Below, piece after piece: positions 25,701-37,027 of a DNA stretch of 64,000 nucleotides; positions within the stretch are counted from its first letter, which is position 1; every line of letters begins with the position of its first letter. The stretch spans positions 310,001 through 374,000 of the forward strand of contig NZ_FNKG01000003.1 in the NCBI RefSeq assembly GCF_900101675.1, in the 5' to 3' direction. This DNA comes from Curtobacterium sp. UNCCL20 (GTDB lineage: Bacteria; Actinomycetota; Actinomycetes; Actinomycetales; Microbacteriaceae). The notes below the pieces were generated by a model. The model saw nothing but the letters and a program-made list of their open reading frames with translations. It searched no databases and was not told the origin of the DNA. The position numbers were made by a program, and so were the translations under genes.

Positions 25701-27365
25701 GGTCAGCTGCCGCCGACGAAGGTCTACCCGTGGGTCGCCCGCACCCGGCACGCGACTGCCGGTGTCGGCCTCATCTCGCCGCCGCCGCACCACGACATCT
25801 ACTCGATCGAGGACCTCAAGCAGCTCATCTTCGACGTCAAGCGGGCGAACCCGTCCGCTCGTGTGCACGTGAAGCTCGTGAGCCAGTCGGGCATCGGGGC
25901 CGTGGCCGCCGGTGTGACGAAGGCCCTCGCCGACGTCGTGCTCGTCTCCGGGCACGACGGCGGCACCGGTGCGAGCCCGCTCAACTCGCTCAAGCACGCG
26001 GGCACTCCATGGGAGATCGGCCTCGCCGAGACGCAGCAGACCCTCATGCTCAACGGCATGCGCGACCGCGTGGTCGTGCAGGTCGACGGGCAGATGAAGA
26101 CCGGCCGTGACGTCGTCGTGGCGGCGCTGCTCGGTGCCGAGGAGTACGGCTTCGCCACCGCGCCGCTCGTGGTCGAGGGGTGCATCCTGATGCGCGTCTG
26201 TCACCTGGACACGTGCCCGGTGGGCGTCGCGACGCAGAACCCGGAGCTCCGCAAGCGCTTCTCGGGCAAGCCCGAGTTCGTCGTGAACTTCTTCGAGTTC
26301 ATCGCGCAGGAGGTCCGTGAGCTCCTCGCCGAGCTCGGTTTCCGCACCCTCGAGGAGGCGATCGGCCGGGCCGACGCCCTCGACGTCGACCGCGCGGTCG
26401 AGCACTGGAAGGCGTCCGGCCTCGACCTCGCGCCGGTCCTCAAGGGACCGCGTTTCGAGGCGGACGAGCCGCGTCGGCACCACCGCGAGCAGGACCACGA
26501 GCTCGAGAAGCACTTCGACGTGCAGCTCATCCAGCAGACCTCGGACGTCCTCGAGCACGGCGGGACGATCACGCTCGACCTGCCGATCCGGAACACGGAG
26601 CGGGCGGTCGGCACGATGCTCGGGCACGAGGTGACCCTGCGCCACGGTGAGAACGGCCTGCCGTCGGGGTCGATCGACGTGACCCTCCGCGGCTCCGCCG
26701 GGCAGTCGCTCGGCGCGTTCCTGCCGGCGGGCATCACGCTGCGGCTCATCGGCGACAGCAACGACTACGTCGGCAAGGGCCTCTCCGGCGGCGAGATCGT
26801 CGTGCGCCCCGACGCCGGCTCCGGGTTCGACCCGGCGCAGAACGTCATCGCCGGCAACGTCATCGGCTACGGTGCGACCCAGGGCAGCATGTTCATCCGC
26901 GGCATCGTGGGCGAGCGGTTCCTGGTGCGCAACTCCGGCGCCACCGCGGTCGTCGAGGGCGTGGGCGACCACGCGCTCGAGTACATGACCGGCGGCCTCG
27001 CGCTCATCCTCGGCGAGACCGGCCGCAACCTCGGTGCCGGCATGTCCGGTGGCACGGCGTACGTCCGCGGCCTGCGGCAGGAGAACGTCAACACGGACTC
27101 CCTCGCGTCCGGCGAACTCCGCCTCGAGCCGCTCGACAGCGCCGACGTCGAGATCGTCACCGACCTCCTCACCCGCCACGCGGCGGAGACCGGGTCGACG
27201 CTCGCGACGGAGCTGCTCGAGTCCGGTGACCTGAGCGACTTCGTCAAGGTGCTGCCGCGTGACTACGCGGCGGTGCTCGAAACCCGACAGCAGGCCGTCG
27301 ACGAGGGGCTCGACCCCGATGGCGACGTCGTCTGGAACAGGATCCTGGAGGTGACTGGTGGCTGA
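22770..27365 (+). CDS. gltB: glutamate synthase large subunit
   Basis: This 1531-residue subunit takes ammonia from glutamine and builds glutamate from 2-oxoglutarate. The precursor has Cys37 in KDACGLAM as the likely mature N-terminal nucleophile, implying removal of about 36 residues. The class II glutaminase domain spans to about 410, followed by the central and FMN-binding domains, the 3Fe-4S cysteines 1138, 1144 and 1149 ([12 protein letters not shown]) and a C-terminal GXGXG domain. The ATG has an upstream GAGGA. It overlaps gltD by 8 bp. Confidence 0.97.
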   Translation: MALQPPQSAGLVPPHRRFSAVPEATGMYDPANEKDACGLAMVATLRGTAGHDIVDAALGALRNLEHRGAVGSDAGTGDGAGILCQVPDEFFRAEVPFDLPAAGEYAVGTAYLPLDEDDRHAVKGAVERLAREEGLRVLGWRTVPVRPEVLGTLARAAMPAFEQLFVASIRHDVHGASWSGIALDRQAFRLRKRAEHDTEVYFMSLSSRTMVYKGMVTTLQLEPFYPDLSDERFASKLAIVHSRYSTNTFPSWPLAQPFRTLAHNGEINTVRGNRNWMRARQSQLQSELLGDMAPLLPIVSPGASDSASFDEVLELLTLTGRSLPHAVSMMVPEAWENQTAMDPELRAFYEYHSMLMEPWDGPAAITFTDGSLVGATLDRNGLRPGRFLVTDDGLIVMGSETGVIDVPAGKVVRKGRLRPGRMFIVDTEAGRIIEDDEVKRELATSGPWGEWLEQGRINLGDLPDREHIVHTPASVTRRQRAFGYTEEEVRILLRPMAQTGAEPLGAMGSDTPIAVLSQRPRLLFDYFTQQFAQVTNPPLDSIREQVITSMGMGLGPERNLLAAGPEHAKQITLDFPVIDNDELAKIQHFETESGRHLTVTIKGLYRVDAGKKAMQKRIAAVCDEVDAAIEAGKQFIVLSDRDGNAEQAPVPSLLLLAAVHHHLIRTEQRMKVGLIVEAGDVREVHHVATLIGYGASAINPYLAMETCEILVRQGMISGITPEQAVKNVIKALGKGVLKIMSKMGISTVSSYAGAQAFEAVGLSQEFVDRYFTGTSSILGGVGIEVIAKENAERHAQAYPQDGAVLSHERLQTGGEYQWRREGPPHLFNPDTVFRLQHATRSRRYDIFREYSKAVDDQSEQLMTLRGLFRFRDGARKPVPLDEVEPIESIVKRFNTGAMSYGSISKEAHETLAIAMNRLGGRSNTGEGGEDVDRLLDPERRSAIKQVASGRFGVTSMYLTHATDIQLKMAQGAKPGEGGQLPPTKVYPWVARTRHATAGVGLISPPPHHDIYSIEDLKQLIFDVKRANPSARVHVKLVSQSGIGAVAAGVTKALADVVLVSGHDGGTGASPLNSLKHAGTPWEIGLAETQQTLMLNGMRDRVVVQVDGQMKTGRDVVVAALLGAEEYGFATAPLVVEGCILMRVCHLDTCPVGVATQNPELRKRFSGKPEFVVNFFEFIAQEVRELLAELGFRTLEEAIGRADALDVDRAVEHWKASGLDLAPVLKGPRFEADEPRRHHREQDHELEKHFDVQLIQQTSDVLEHGGTITLDLPIRNTERAVGTMLGHEVTLRHGENGLPSGSIDVTLRGSAGQSLGAFLPAGITLRLIGDSNDYVGKGLSGGEIVVRPDAGSGFDPAQNVIAGNVIGYGATQGSMFIRGIVGERFLVRNSGATAVVEGVGDHALEYMTGGLALILGETGRNLGAGMSGGTAYVRGLRQENVNTDSLASGELRLEPLDSADVEIVTDLLTRHAAETGSTLATELLESGDLSDFVKVLPRDYAAVLETRQQAVDEGLDPDGDVVWNRILEVTGG

Positions 27366-28815
27366 CCCCAAGGGCTTCCTCAAGGTGCAGGAGCGCGAGC
27401 TCCCGCCTCGTCGACCCGTACCCGTGCGGCTCATGGACTGGAAAGAGGTCTACGAGCAGCAGGAATCGGGTGCGCTGAAACGCCAGGCCGGCCGCTGCAT
27501 GGACTGCGGCGTCCCGTTCTGCCACCAGGGCTGCCCGCTCGGCAACCTCATCCCGGAGTGGAACGACCTCACCTGGCGCGGTGAGGGCCGGCAGGCGATC
27601 GAGCGGCTGCACGCGACGAACAACTTCCCGGAGTTCACGGGTCGGCTCTGCCCGGCGCCGTGCGAGGCGTCCTGCGTGCTCGGAATCAACCAGCCGCCGG
27701 TGACGATCAAGCAGGTCGAGGTCTCGATCATCGACCAGGCGTTCCAGAACGGCTGGGTCACCCCGCACCCGCCGGAGCGTCTGACCGGCAAGACCGTCGC
27801 CGTCGTGGGCTCGGGCCCGGCCGGGCTCGCTGCCGCGCAGCAGCTCACCCGTGCCGGGCACACCGTCGCGGTGTACGAGCGCGACGACCGCATCGGGGGC
27901 CTGCTCCGCTACGGCATCCCGGACTTCAAGATGGAGAAGCGTCAGATCGACGCGCGACTCGCCCAGATGCAGGCCGAGGGCACCCGGTTCCGTGCCGGTG
28001 TCGAGATCGGCCGCGACATCACGTGGGACGACCTGAAGTCCCGGTACGACGCGGTCGTCGTCGCGACCGGTGCCACGGTCCCGCGTGACCTGCCGATCCC
28101 GGGGCGCGACCTCGAGGGCGTGCACTTCGCGATGGACTACCTCGTCCAGCAGAACAAGGCGAACGCCGGCACCCGGGTCGACAACCAGCTGACGGCCGAG
28201 GGCAAGCACGTCATCGTCATCGGCGGTGGCGACACGGGTGCGGACTGCATCGGGACCGCGCACCGTCAGGGCGCGCTCAGCGTGACGAACCTGGCGATCG
28301 GCAAGCAGCCGCCGCTGGAGCGTCCCGCGGATCAGCCGTGGCCGATGTTCCCGACGGTGTTCGAGGTCACGAGCGCCCACGAAGAGGGCGGCGAGCGGCA
28401 CTACCTCGCATCGACCGTCGAGTTCCTGGCGAACGAGGCCGGCGAGGTCCGTGCCCTCCGCGTCGCCGAGACCGAGTACCTCGACGGCCGCCGGGTCCCG
28501 AAGGCCGGTACCGAGCGCGAGATCCCCGCGGACCTCGTCCTCATCGCCATGGGCTTCACCGGGCCGGAGACCGACACGCTCGAGCCGCAGCTCGGTCTGC
28601 CGACCACCGTGTCCGGCGCCGTGTCGCGACAGGCCGACTACACGACCAACGAGCCCGGCGTGTTCGTCGCCGGGGACGCCGGTCGTGGGCAGTCGCTGAT
28701 CGTCTGGGCGATCGCCGAGGGCCGTGCGGCCGCGGCGAAGGTCGACGAGTACCTCGAGGGCTCGACGATCCTGCCCGCGCCGGTCAAGGCGACCGACCGG
28801 GCCATCTCCATCTGA
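27358..28815 (+). CDS. gltD: glutamate synthase small subunit
   Basis: This 485-residue flavoprotein passes electrons from NADPH to GltB. The N-terminal cysteines [13 protein letters not shown] (residues 47-59) and the later CPAPCEASC bind iron-sulfur clusters. FAD binds at [10 protein letters not shown] near residue 152 and NADPH at GGGDTGAD near 290. The GTG start lies inside gltB, so the two subunits are translationally coupled. A hairpin terminator follows. Confidence 0.97.
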   Translation: MADPKGFLKVQERELPPRRPVPVRLMDWKEVYEQQESGALKRQAGRCMDCGVPFCHQGCPLGNLIPEWNDLTWRGEGRQAIERLHATNNFPEFTGRLCPAPCEASCVLGINQPPVTIKQVEVSIIDQAFQNGWVTPHPPERLTGKTVAVVGSGPAGLAAAQQLTRAGHTVAVYERDDRIGGLLRYGIPDFKMEKRQIDARLAQMQAEGTRFRAGVEIGRDITWDDLKSRYDAVVVATGATVPRDLPIPGRDLEGVHFAMDYLVQQNKANAGTRVDNQLTAEGKHVIVIGGGDTGADCIGTAHRQGALSVTNLAIGKQPPLERPADQPWPMFPTVFEVTSAHEEGGERHYLASTVEFLANEAGEVRALRVAETEYLDGRRVPKAGTEREIPADLVLIAMGFTGPETDTLEPQLGLPTTVSGAVSRQADYTTNEPGVFVAGDAGRGQSLIVWAIAEGRAAAAKVDEYLEGSTILPAPVKATDRAISI

Positions 28816-28836
28816 TGCTCACCGACCAGTGAGCAG

Positions 28837-28872
28837 GAGGCCACCAGCACTCGATAGGGTGCTGGTGGCCTC
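28837..28872 (+). terminator. terminator after gltD
   Basis: A perfect 14-bp stem (28837-28850 with 28859-28872) closes an 8-nt TCGATAGG loop, beginning 21 bp after the gltD stop. It separates glutamate synthase from pyk. Confidence 0.85.
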
Positions 28873-28937
28873 GCTTCGTTCCGCGCGGCCCCACAGCGCG
28901 GAAACCCAAGCACCATCCACCACCACGAAGGAATCCA

Positions 28938-30383
28938 TTGAGACGCGCAAAGATCGTTTCGACGCTCGGACCGGCAACGTCGGAGTACGAGACCGTCAAG
29001 GAGATCATCGAAGCGGGCGTCGACGTCGCCCGACTCAACCTCAGCCACGGTGACTACAGCGTCCACGAGGCCAACTACCAGAACGTCCGTCGTGCCGCCG
29101 AGGAGCTCGGCAAGCCGGTGGCGATCCTCGTCGACCTGCAGGGTCCGAAGATCCGCCTGGCGAAGTTCGCCGACGGCCCGCACGAGCTCGCCGTCGGTGA
29201 CGTCTTCACGATCACGACCGAGGACGTCCCCGGCTCGAAGGAGATCTGCGGCACGACGTTCAAGGGCCTCCCGCAGGACGTCAAGCCCGGCGACCCGCTG
29301 CTCATCGACGACGGCCGCGTCCGGCTGCGCGTGCTCGACACCGACGGTGTCCGGGTCCGCACCGAGGTCGTCGTCGGCGGCACCGTGTCGAACAACAAGG
29401 GCATCAACCTGCCGGGCGTCGCAGTCAACGTCCCCGCGCTGAGCGAGAAGGACGAGGCGGACCTCCGCTGGGGCATCCGCCAGGGTGCCGACCTCATCGC
29501 GCTCTCGTTCGTCCGGAACGCCTCGGACGTCGTCCGTGCGCACGAGATCATGGACGAGGAGGGCAAGCGCCTCCCCGTCATCGCGAAGATCGAGAAGCCG
29601 CAGGCCGTCGACGCGCTCGAGGAGATCATCGACGCCTTCGACAGCATCATGGTCGCCCGTGGTGACCTCGGCGTCGAGCTCCCGCTCGAGGCGGTCCCGA
29701 TCGTGCAGAAGCGCGCGGTCGAGCTCGCACGCCGGATGGCGAAGCCGGTCATCGTCGCGACCCAGATGCTCGAGTCGATGATCTCGTCGCCGATCCCGAC
29801 CCGCGCCGAGACGTCCGACGTCGCGAACGCCGTCCTCGACGGTGCCGACGCGGTCATGCTCTCCGGTGAGACGAGCGTCGGTGAGTACCCGGTGCAGACC
29901 GTCCGCACGATGGCCCGCATCGTCGAGTCGACCGAGGACCACGGCCTCGAGCGCATCGCTCCGCTCGGCACGAAGCCGCGCACCCTCGGTGGCGCGATCA
30001 CCCTCGCCGCCGTCGAGATCGCGGAGTTCACCGAGGCCTCGTACCTCTGCGTCTTCACCGAGTCCGGCGACTCGGCCCGCCGCATGTCGCGTCTGCGCCA
30101 CGGCCTGCCGATCATCGCCTTCACCCCGAACGAGGCGACCCGCCGCCGGATGGCGCTCACCTGGGGTGTGCGCTCGTTCCTGGTGGAGCGGAAGACCCAC
30201 ACCGACGAGCTCTTCTCGCTGGTGGACGACGTCCTGCTCGAGAACGGCCTCGCCTCGCCCGGCGACCGGGTCATCGTGACGGCCGGGTCCCCTCCCGGCA
30301 TCGAGGGCTCGACGAACGACCTCCGGGTGCACCGCGTCGGCGACGCGCACGCGCAGGCCGCTCCGGCCTACGCCCGCGACTGA
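28938..30383 (+). CDS. pyk: pyruvate kinase
   Basis: This 481-residue glycolytic enzyme makes ATP and pyruvate from phosphoenolpyruvate. It opens RRAKIVSTLGPAT and carries the active-site lysine in ITSI-like VIAKIEKPQA, the metal-binding VARGDLGVELP and the MLESMI segment. The start is TTG, preceded by GAAGGAATCCA; an ATG is not available at the right place. The same style of TTG start and leader occurs at gap. A 22-bp stem terminator follows. Confidence 0.96.
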   Translation: MRRAKIVSTLGPATSEYETVKEIIEAGVDVARLNLSHGDYSVHEANYQNVRRAAEELGKPVAILVDLQGPKIRLAKFADGPHELAVGDVFTITTEDVPGSKEICGTTFKGLPQDVKPGDPLLIDDGRVRLRVLDTDGVRVRTEVVVGGTVSNNKGINLPGVAVNVPALSEKDEADLRWGIRQGADLIALSFVRNASDVVRAHEIMDEEGKRLPVIAKIEKPQAVDALEEIIDAFDSIMVARGDLGVELPLEAVPIVQKRAVELARRMAKPVIVATQMLESMISSPIPTRAETSDVANAVLDGADAVMLSGETSVGEYPVQTVRTMARIVESTEDHGLERIAPLGTKPRTLGGAITLAAVEIAEFTEASYLCVFTESGDSARRMSRLRHGLPIIAFTPNEATRRRMALTWGVRSFLVERKTHTDELFSLVDDVLLENGLASPGDRVIVTAGSPPGIEGSTNDLRVHRVGDAHAQAAPAYARD

Positions 30384-30400
30384 CACGAGCGTCCGACGTC

Positions 30401-30465
30401 CGACAGGGCGCGGACTGGAGGCACGGCGCACCCCGCGCACGTCGCCTCCGGTCCGCGCCCTGTCG
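30401..30465 (+). terminator. terminator after pyk
   Basis: A 22-bp stem, with one G-T mismatch, pairs 30401-30422 with 30444-30465 around a 21-nt loop, starting 17 bp after the pyk stop. The left arm contains CTGGAGGCACGG, partly matching the dispersed motif. Confidence 0.85.
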
Positions 30466-30472
30466 CGTTCGC

Positions 30473-30513
30473 GGGCACGTGGTGCGCCGACCGGACCCGG
30501 TCACCACGTGCCC
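30473..30513. other. second palindrome upstream of the VIT1-like gene
   Basis: GGGCACGTGGTG and CACCACGTGCCC form a perfect 12-bp inverted repeat around 17 nt that itself contains ACCGG/CCGGT. It lies 43 bp before the likely start of the next gene and could be an operator or a second terminator hairpin. Confidence 0.55.
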
Positions 30514-30556
30514 TGGTGGTGACCCGAGGTCGCCCGGGGACGGCAAGATGGGTGGT

Positions 30557-31627
30557 GTGAGCCTCCAGACCGGATCCACGGCGCCGCGCGCCGACGTGCG
30601 CCGCTGGCGTCGCTACCTCGCCGACGAACGTGCCGAAGCTGCGGTGTACCGGAACCTCGCGTCGCGGCGTGACGGCGAGGAACGCGCGATCCTGTCCGCG
30701 CTGGCCGAGGCCGAGGGTCGGCACGAGCAGCACTGGCTCGACCTGCTCGGCGACGACGTCGGCCGGCCGCAGCGGGGAAGCCTGCGGACCCGGGTGCTCG
30801 CCACGCTGGCGAAGCGCTTCGGGTCGGTGTTCGTGCTGGCGCTCATGCAGCGTGCGGAGGACCGCTCGCCGTACGCCGACGACGCCGACGCGACCGCGCG
30901 GATGGCCGCTGACGAACGGATCCACGGCGAGGTCGTCCGGGGGCTCGCGAACCGCGGTCGGATGCGGCTGTCGGGGACGTTCCGCGCCGCGGTGTTCGGC
31001 GCGAACGACGGTCTCGTGTCGAACCTCGCGCTCATCATCGGCATCAGCGCCTCGGGTGCGGACCGCCACTTCGTGCTGTTGAGCGGGATCGCGGGGCTCC
31101 TCGCGGGCGCGCTGTCGATGGGTGCGGGGGAGTACGTGTCCGTCCGGTCCCAGCGTGAACTGCTGACCGCGTCGGCGCCGCACCCCGAGGCCGGTCGCGC
31201 CGTCGCCGACCTCGACGTCGACGCGAACGAACTCGCGCTGGTGTACCGGGCGCGTGGCATGACCGAGGCGGAGGCGCAGGCCCACGCCGACGAGGTCCTC
31301 GGCGGGACGGCGGTGACGAGCACCGCGCCGGTCGACGACCACGAGGCCGTCGGCAACGGCATGAGCGCAGCGATCTCGAGCTTCTGCTTCTTCGCCTCCG
31401 GGGCGATCATCCCGGTGCTGCCGTACCTGTTCGGACTCGAGGGCTGGGCGGCGATCGCGGTCGCGGCGGTCCTGGTCGGCATCGCGCTGCTGGGCACCGG
31501 GGCCGTGGTCGGTGTGCTGAGCGGGGCGTCGCCGCTCCGCCGGGCGCTGCGGCAGCTCGCGATCGGCTTCGGGGCGGCGGCCGTGACCTACGGGCTCGGC
31601 CTGCTGTTCGGCACGGGGAGCGCCTAG
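30557..31627 (+). CDS. ferritin-like domain fused to a VIT1/CCC1 metal transporter
   Basis: This 356-residue protein has an N-terminal helical domain (about residues 15-140) with glutamate and histidine ligands in DERAEAAVY and EAEGRHEQHW, like erythrin/rubrerythrin. The C-terminal half has about five membrane segments typical of vacuolar iron/manganese transporters, beginning FGANDGLVSNLALIIG. The architecture matches MbfA-type iron exporters, so iron or manganese efflux is likely. CAAGAT (30544-30549) ends 7 nt before the GTG at 30557, favouring this start over the ATG at 30548. Confidence 0.85.
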   Translation: MSLQTGSTAPRADVRRWRRYLADERAEAAVYRNLASRRDGEERAILSALAEAEGRHEQHWLDLLGDDVGRPQRGSLRTRVLATLAKRFGSVFVLALMQRAEDRSPYADDADATARMAADERIHGEVVRGLANRGRMRLSGTFRAAVFGANDGLVSNLALIIGISASGADRHFVLLSGIAGLLAGALSMGAGEYVSVRSQRELLTASAPHPEAGRAVADLDVDANELALVYRARGMTEAEAQAHADEVLGGTAVTSTAPVDDHEAVGNGMSAAISSFCFFASGAIIPVLPYLFGLEGWAAIAVAAVLVGIALLGTGAVVGVLSGASPLRRALRQLAIGFGAAAVTYGLGLLFGTGSA

Positions 31628-32167
31628 CTAGCGGCGGACGGCTGCGCGCGGGGGGAGCAGCAGGAGTGCTGCGGCACCGACGACGATGAGCGCGATGCCG
31701 GAGAACACCATGAACACCGTGAGCGCGAGCCCGGGCGCGACGAGGACCATGACGCCACCGAGGATCGACAGCACGCCGCTGACGATCGTCGGGATCCGCG
31801 AGGAGCCCGGGTGCCCGACGAACCCGCCGACGAGCGACGCGATGCCCTCGACGATGAACCCGATGCCCGCGAGCACGGCGTAGACGACGAGCGGCACCGC
31901 GGGGTCGATCAGGGTGACGAGTCCGGCGATCCCGACCAGGGCGCCGACGATGCCCGACGTCCACCGCCACACCGGGGGCGTGCCGTGGCCACGGACGGCC
32001 GCGAACACCCGGAGCGCTCCGGCGACGACGAGGTAGACGCCGAAGAGCAGTGCGACGACGACGAGCGACGGGCGGGGCCAGACGATGGCCACGACCCCGA
32101 GCACGATCGCCACGACCGCGGTGACCACGACGAAGACCCGGAACGTCCGGACGGCACGAGAATCCAC
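31628..32167 (-). CDS. HdeD-like (DUF308) membrane protein
   Basis: This 179-residue protein is almost entirely six hydrophobic helices in three similar pairs, with repeated patterns such as LGVVAIVWPRPSLVVVALLFG, typical of HdeD/DUF308 proteins. HdeD was linked to acid resistance in enteric bacteria; the role in actinobacteria is not established. The GTG at 32167 has GGAGG seven bases upstream, whereas the GTG at 32173 is too close, so the shorter start is preferred. The gene converges with the VIT1-like gene, with no gap between the stop codons. Confidence 0.8.
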   Translation of the reverse strand: MDSRAVRTFRVFVVVTAVVAIVLGVVAIVWPRPSLVVVALLFGVYLVVAGALRVFAAVRGHGTPPVWRWTSGIVGALVGIAGLVTLIDPAVPLVVYAVLAGIGFIVEGIASLVGGFVGHPGSSRIPTIVSGVLSILGGVMVLVAPGLALTVFMVFSGIALIVVGAAALLLLPPRAAVRR

Positions 32168-32247
32168 GAGCACTCCTCCCTGTCAGAACTGCTCGTCTCG
32201 ACGCTACCGCGCATCCGGCCGTCCTTCCCGAATCACCGATCCGCTGA

Positions 32248-32253
32248 TATATT
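32248..32253 (+). promoter_or_regulatory. leaderless -10 element of the acyltransferase gene
   Basis: TATATT lies 6 nt before the GTG start at 32260, in an unusually AT-rich patch for this genome. No Shine-Dalgarno is present. Confidence 0.65.
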
Positions 32254-32259
32254 TGATAT

Positions 32260-33495
32260 GTGCAGCAGCAGATTTCAGTTTCGTCCCGGCCGGCCAGGAA
32301 CGAACTCGCGTTCCTCGACGGCCTCCGCGGTGTCCTCGTGCTCCTCGTCGTGTTCGGGCACGCTGCGGGCGTCGGTCGCATCGGTCAGCTCGAGGCCGAC
32401 ATCCCGTGGCTCCCACCGATCATGAGCGCGGCCCAGATCCGTGTGCCGGTCTTCGTGGTGCTCTCGGGGTACTCGTTGATGATCGCGGTCTCGCTGGCGC
32501 GCCGAGCGGTGCTGCGGGGCGGACTGCGCGGCCACGTGGTCCGGCGGACCCGACGCCTGGTCCCGCCGTACCTCGTCGCCCTCGCGCTCACGCTCCTCCT
32601 GATCGCGGCCGTGCCGGCGATCCGCGCGGACGAGGTCTCGTGGTGGTCGAACCACCTCCCGCTGACCTGGCAGTCCGTCGTCACGCACGCCCTGCTCATC
32701 CACAACCTCTGGCCGGAGACGATCTTCTCGCTCGTCGGCCCGTGGTGGAGCCTCGGCGTGGAGTGGCAGCTCGGCCTGCTCATGCCGCTCGTGCTGGTGG
32801 CGTGGCGCCGAGTGGATCCTGCACTGGTCGTCGGGGCGATGTTCGCGCTGTCGGCGCTGTCGAGCGTGACCGGGGTGCTGAAGTGGTCGGCTCCGTTCTC
32901 GTTCGGGTTGTTCGGCCTCGGGATGTACATCGCGTGGATCACGCACGGTTCCGCCGAACAGCTCAGTGCGCGTCGTCACCGACTCGTCCGGCTGGCGTTC
33001 GCCCGCCCCGGCTGGCTCGTCGCGGCGTCCCTCCTGCTCTTCGCCGGCGCGGTGGCCGTCGGGCTCACCTCGTCGCTCGGGCTGGTGTCGGCGCCGATCG
33101 ACGCGGTCCAGTGGATCCTGTCGGGCACCGGCGGCGCCGTGCTCATCGCCGTGCTGACCAACAGGGAGGTCGAGGGCTCCGACACCCGGGCGACCGCGCG
33201 GCTCCGGAGGGTCTTCACGCCGCGGTTGCTCCGGCGCATCGGGCTGGTCTCGTACAGCGCGTACCTCATCCACCGTCCGATCCTCGCCCTGGTCGACCTC
33301 CTCTACGTCGCCTGGGACACCCCGACCGTGGTGGCGCTGGCGCTGCAGTGGGGCGTGGTGGTCCCCGCGGTCTTCCTGATCTCGGTGGGGTTCGCCTGGC
33401 TGTTCGAACGGCCCTTCATGAACAGCCACCAGCGATCCCAACTGTCCGAACTCCACCCCCGACGGTTGTTCGCGCTTCGTCCTCGCCTGGCGTGA
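32260..33495 (+). CDS. acyltransferase 3 family membrane protein
   Basis: This 411-residue protein has about ten hydrophobic segments. The N-terminal [21 protein letters not shown] carries the conserved arginine and histidine of the acyltransferase 3 family, which transfers acetyl or other acyl groups onto sugars, lipids or peptidoglycan at the cell surface. The substrate cannot be told from sequence. The gene stands alone with its own promoter. Its GTG start is leaderless. No terminator is visible before the next gene. Confidence 0.85.
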   Translation: MQQQISVSSRPARNELAFLDGLRGVLVLLVVFGHAAGVGRIGQLEADIPWLPPIMSAAQIRVPVFVVLSGYSLMIAVSLARRAVLRGGLRGHVVRRTRRLVPPYLVALALTLLLIAAVPAIRADEVSWWSNHLPLTWQSVVTHALLIHNLWPETIFSLVGPWWSLGVEWQLGLLMPLVLVAWRRVDPALVVGAMFALSALSSVTGVLKWSAPFSFGLFGLGMYIAWITHGSAEQLSARRHRLVRLAFARPGWLVAASLLLFAGAVAVGLTSSLGLVSAPIDAVQWILSGTGGAVLIAVLTNREVEGSDTRATARLRRVFTPRLLRRIGLVSYSAYLIHRPILALVDLLYVAWDTPTVVALALQWGVVVPAVFLISVGFAWLFERPFMNSHQRSQLSELHPRRLFALRPRLA

Positions 33496-33586
33496 CCACG
33501 CGCAACCGGATGCAACGTGCGCGGACGTAGCGTTCGGGACAGGCGCGGACCCAGCGCCCCGACAGAGTCGTCGAAAGGTGTCCACC

Positions 33587-35127
<1,541 letters not shown>

Positions 35128-35128
<1 letters not shown>

Positions 35129-35550
35129 TGCCGCACGACGCTCCGCGCGCCACGACGGGCACCGCCCGCGTGGCGGTGACGCCGGCGGCGGGGGAGCTCC
35201 TGCGCTCCCTCGCCGCCCGGCACGGTCCGCTGATGTTCCACCAGTCGGGCGGCTGCTGCGACGGCTCCAGCCCGATGTGCTACCCGGTCGGCATGTTCAC
35301 CACAGGCTCGGGCGACGTGCTCCTCGGCGCGCTCGAGGTGGACGGGATCGACCCCGTCGAGGTCTACATGTCGAAGTCCCAGTTCGAGTACTGGAAGTAC
35401 ACCCACCTCACGATCGACGTCGTGGACGGTCGCGGCGGTGGCTTCTCGCTCGAGGTCCCGGAGGGCAAACGGTTCCTCACCCGGTCGCGGATGCTCGACG
35501 ACGGCGAGCTCGCGGATCTCGGTCTGGTCCCGGTCGCGCGCCGGACGTAG
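35128..35550 (+). CDS. DUF779 protein
   Basis: This 140-residue protein has the cysteine-rich segment GGCCDGSSPMCYP at residues 41-53 (Cys43, Cys44, Cys51), the hallmark of DUF779. Members are commonly found beside aldehyde dehydrogenases, but their function is not established; the cysteines suggest metal or redox chemistry (inference). The ATG overlaps the dehydrogenase stop by one base (TGATG), so the two are co-translated. A role supporting the dehydrogenase is likely from context. Confidence 0.9.
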
Positions 35551-35627
35551 GCTGACGGCGACGACCGCGACGGCGCGGCCGACCACCCCGACGCGACGGT
35601 GCGGCGGGTGACCCGGACGGAGGACGC

Positions 35628-36800
35628 ATGCGTGGTCCCGGGTCGCTCCGCCCGCTCGTCGCAGCGTCCTGGCGGCGGTCGGCCCGCGTCGACCCGGACG
35701 GGCTCCCGTGCCTCGCGCTCGACGACGACCAGCTCGACGCCGCCCGGCGCGACGGTCCGCTCGCGGTCCTGCTCCCCGTCGTCCGTCGGCTGCTCCTCGA
35801 CGAGACCCGCTCGGCCGACTGCGTGGTCGCGGTCGGGGACGCAGACGGGCGCCTGGTCTGGGTCGACGGGGCCCGGCGTGCCCGCCGTGCCGCCGAGGAC
35901 ATGGGCTTCGTCCCCGGAGCCGACTGGGCCGAGGAGCACGTCGGCACGAGTGCGCCCGGCACCGCGCTGCGCATCGACCGGCCGGTCCAGATCCGGTCCG
36001 AGGAGCACTACGCGAACGCCGTGAAGCCGTGGTCCTGCAGCGCCGTCCCCGTGCACGACCGCGCCGGCCGGGTGGTCGGCGTGCTCGACGTCACCGGCGA
36101 CGACCGTGCGGTCGACCGGCACACGATGCCGCTCCTCACCGCGACCGTCGCCGCCGCCGAAGCCGAGATCGCCCTCGCCGCCTTGTGGCCCGCCCCCACG
36201 GCGACGCGGAACCACGAGGGAGCCGAGCTGCACCTCCTCGGCGCGGACATCGCCACGCTCCGCACCGGCGTCCGGGCCGTCCCCCTGTCGGCGCGGCACT
36301 CGGAGATCCTCGCGGTCCTCGCCACGAACCCGGCGGGGCTCCCCGCGGACGACCTGGCGGCAGCCGTCTACGGCGACCCGGGCGCGGTCGTCACGCTCCG
36401 TGCCGAGATCGTCCGCCTCCGGCGCGTGCTCGCGGCAGCCGCGCCGGACGTGACCCTGACGTCCCGGCCGTACCGCGTCGGAGGAGTGCGCACCGACGTC
36501 GACACGGTGCTGTCCGCGCTCGACCGCGGTGCGCGCCTCCAGGCTGTCGACCGGTACGCCGGACCGGTCCTGCCGGGGTCCGCGGCGCCGGGCGTGGACG
36601 CGCTCCGCGACCTGGTGCGCGGCCGGTTCCGCGAGGCGGTCGTCGCCGACGGCGGCGTCGACGCGCTCCTCGCGTGGGCGCGGACGCCGGACGGCGCGGA
36701 GGACCCACGGGTGCTCCGGGCGCTGCTCGCGGCGTTGCCGCGGCGGTCGCCGCGCCGAGCCGGTCTCGTGGCGGCGATCGAGGTGCTCGAGGGTCGGTGA
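35628..36800 (+). CDS. GAF-domain transcriptional regulator
   Basis: This 390-residue protein has an AcoR-like N-terminal GAF sensor (about residues 45-195, with WVDG, DWAEEHVGTSAPGTAL and VGVLDVTGDD). A predicted winged helix follows at about 220-285, with LSARHSEILAVLAT and the wing SRPYRVGG. It has no AAA+ sigma-54 domain and no obvious Fis-type helix. The ATG has GGAGG just upstream. It lies 77 bp after the DUF779 gene, in the same direction, and probably controls the aldehyde dehydrogenase unit in response to a small molecule. Confidence 0.82.
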   Translation: MRGPGSLRPLVAASWRRSARVDPDGLPCLALDDDQLDAARRDGPLAVLLPVVRRLLLDETRSADCVVAVGDADGRLVWVDGARRARRAAEDMGFVPGADWAEEHVGTSAPGTALRIDRPVQIRSEEHYANAVKPWSCSAVPVHDRAGRVVGVLDVTGDDRAVDRHTMPLLTATVAAAEAEIALAALWPAPTATRNHEGAELHLLGADIATLRTGVRAVPLSARHSEILAVLATNPAGLPADDLAAAVYGDPGAVVTLRAEIVRLRRVLAAAAPDVTLTSRPYRVGGVRTDVDTVLSALDRGARLQAVDRYAGPVLPGSAAPGVDALRDLVRGRFREAVVADGGVDALLAWARTPDGAEDPRVLRALLAALPRRSPRRAGLVAAIEVLEGR

Positions 36801-36814
36801 CGTGGTCCGGCGGG

Positions 36815-36829
36815 GGCCTGGAGGCACGG
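36815..36829 (+). repeat. dispersed GGCCTGGAGGCACGG motif, copy 2
   Basis: It lies 14 bp after the GAF regulator stop and before tRNA-Leu. It is followed by GGCGGGCTGGT, which also follows the copy at 50838, so these two share a longer conserved block. Confidence 0.7.
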
Positions 36830-36839
36830 GGCGGGCTGG

Positions 36840-36845
36840 TACTGT
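36840..36845 (+). promoter_or_regulatory. candidate -10 element of tRNA-Leu
   Basis: TACTGT lies 10 bp before the first base of the tRNA, a suitable distance for a promoter. Confidence 0.5.
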
Positions 36846-36855
36846 TGGCCTCCTC

Positions 36856-36937
36856 GCGAGTGTGGTGGAATCGGCAGACACGGGGCACTCAAAATGCTCT
36901 GCCTCACGGCGTGCGGGTTCAAGTCCCGCCACTCGTA
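36856..36937 (+). tRNA. tRNA-Leu (anticodon CAA)
   Basis: The 82-nt sequence folds as a class II tRNA. The acceptor GCGAGTG pairs with CACTCGT (one G-U pair), the anticodon arm is GGGCA-CTCAAAA-TGCTC giving anticodon CAA, a variable arm is present, and the T arm is GCGGGTTCAAGTCCCGC. It reads UUG codons. No CCA is encoded. Confidence 0.93.
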
Positions 36938-37014
36938 CAAGGACCGCTCACGGCGTGCGGGACACTCTCTGCGGCGATCGACGAACTCTGACGTGGTCGA
37001 CGTCCGTCGTCTAG

Positions 37015-37020
37015 TAGGCT
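37015..37020 (+). promoter_or_regulatory. leaderless -10 element of the ANTAR response regulator
   Basis: TAGGCT ends 7 nt before the GTG start at 37028, and there is no ribosome site. Confidence 0.65.
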
Positions 37021-37027
37021 GCATGTC

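Noticed and set aside
21402..27434. A 2010-residue open frame on the minus strand
   Set aside because: It is the antisense shadow of gltB and lgt: composition is dominated by Arg, Asp and Val as expected for the reverse frame, no family motif is visible and gltB is complete.
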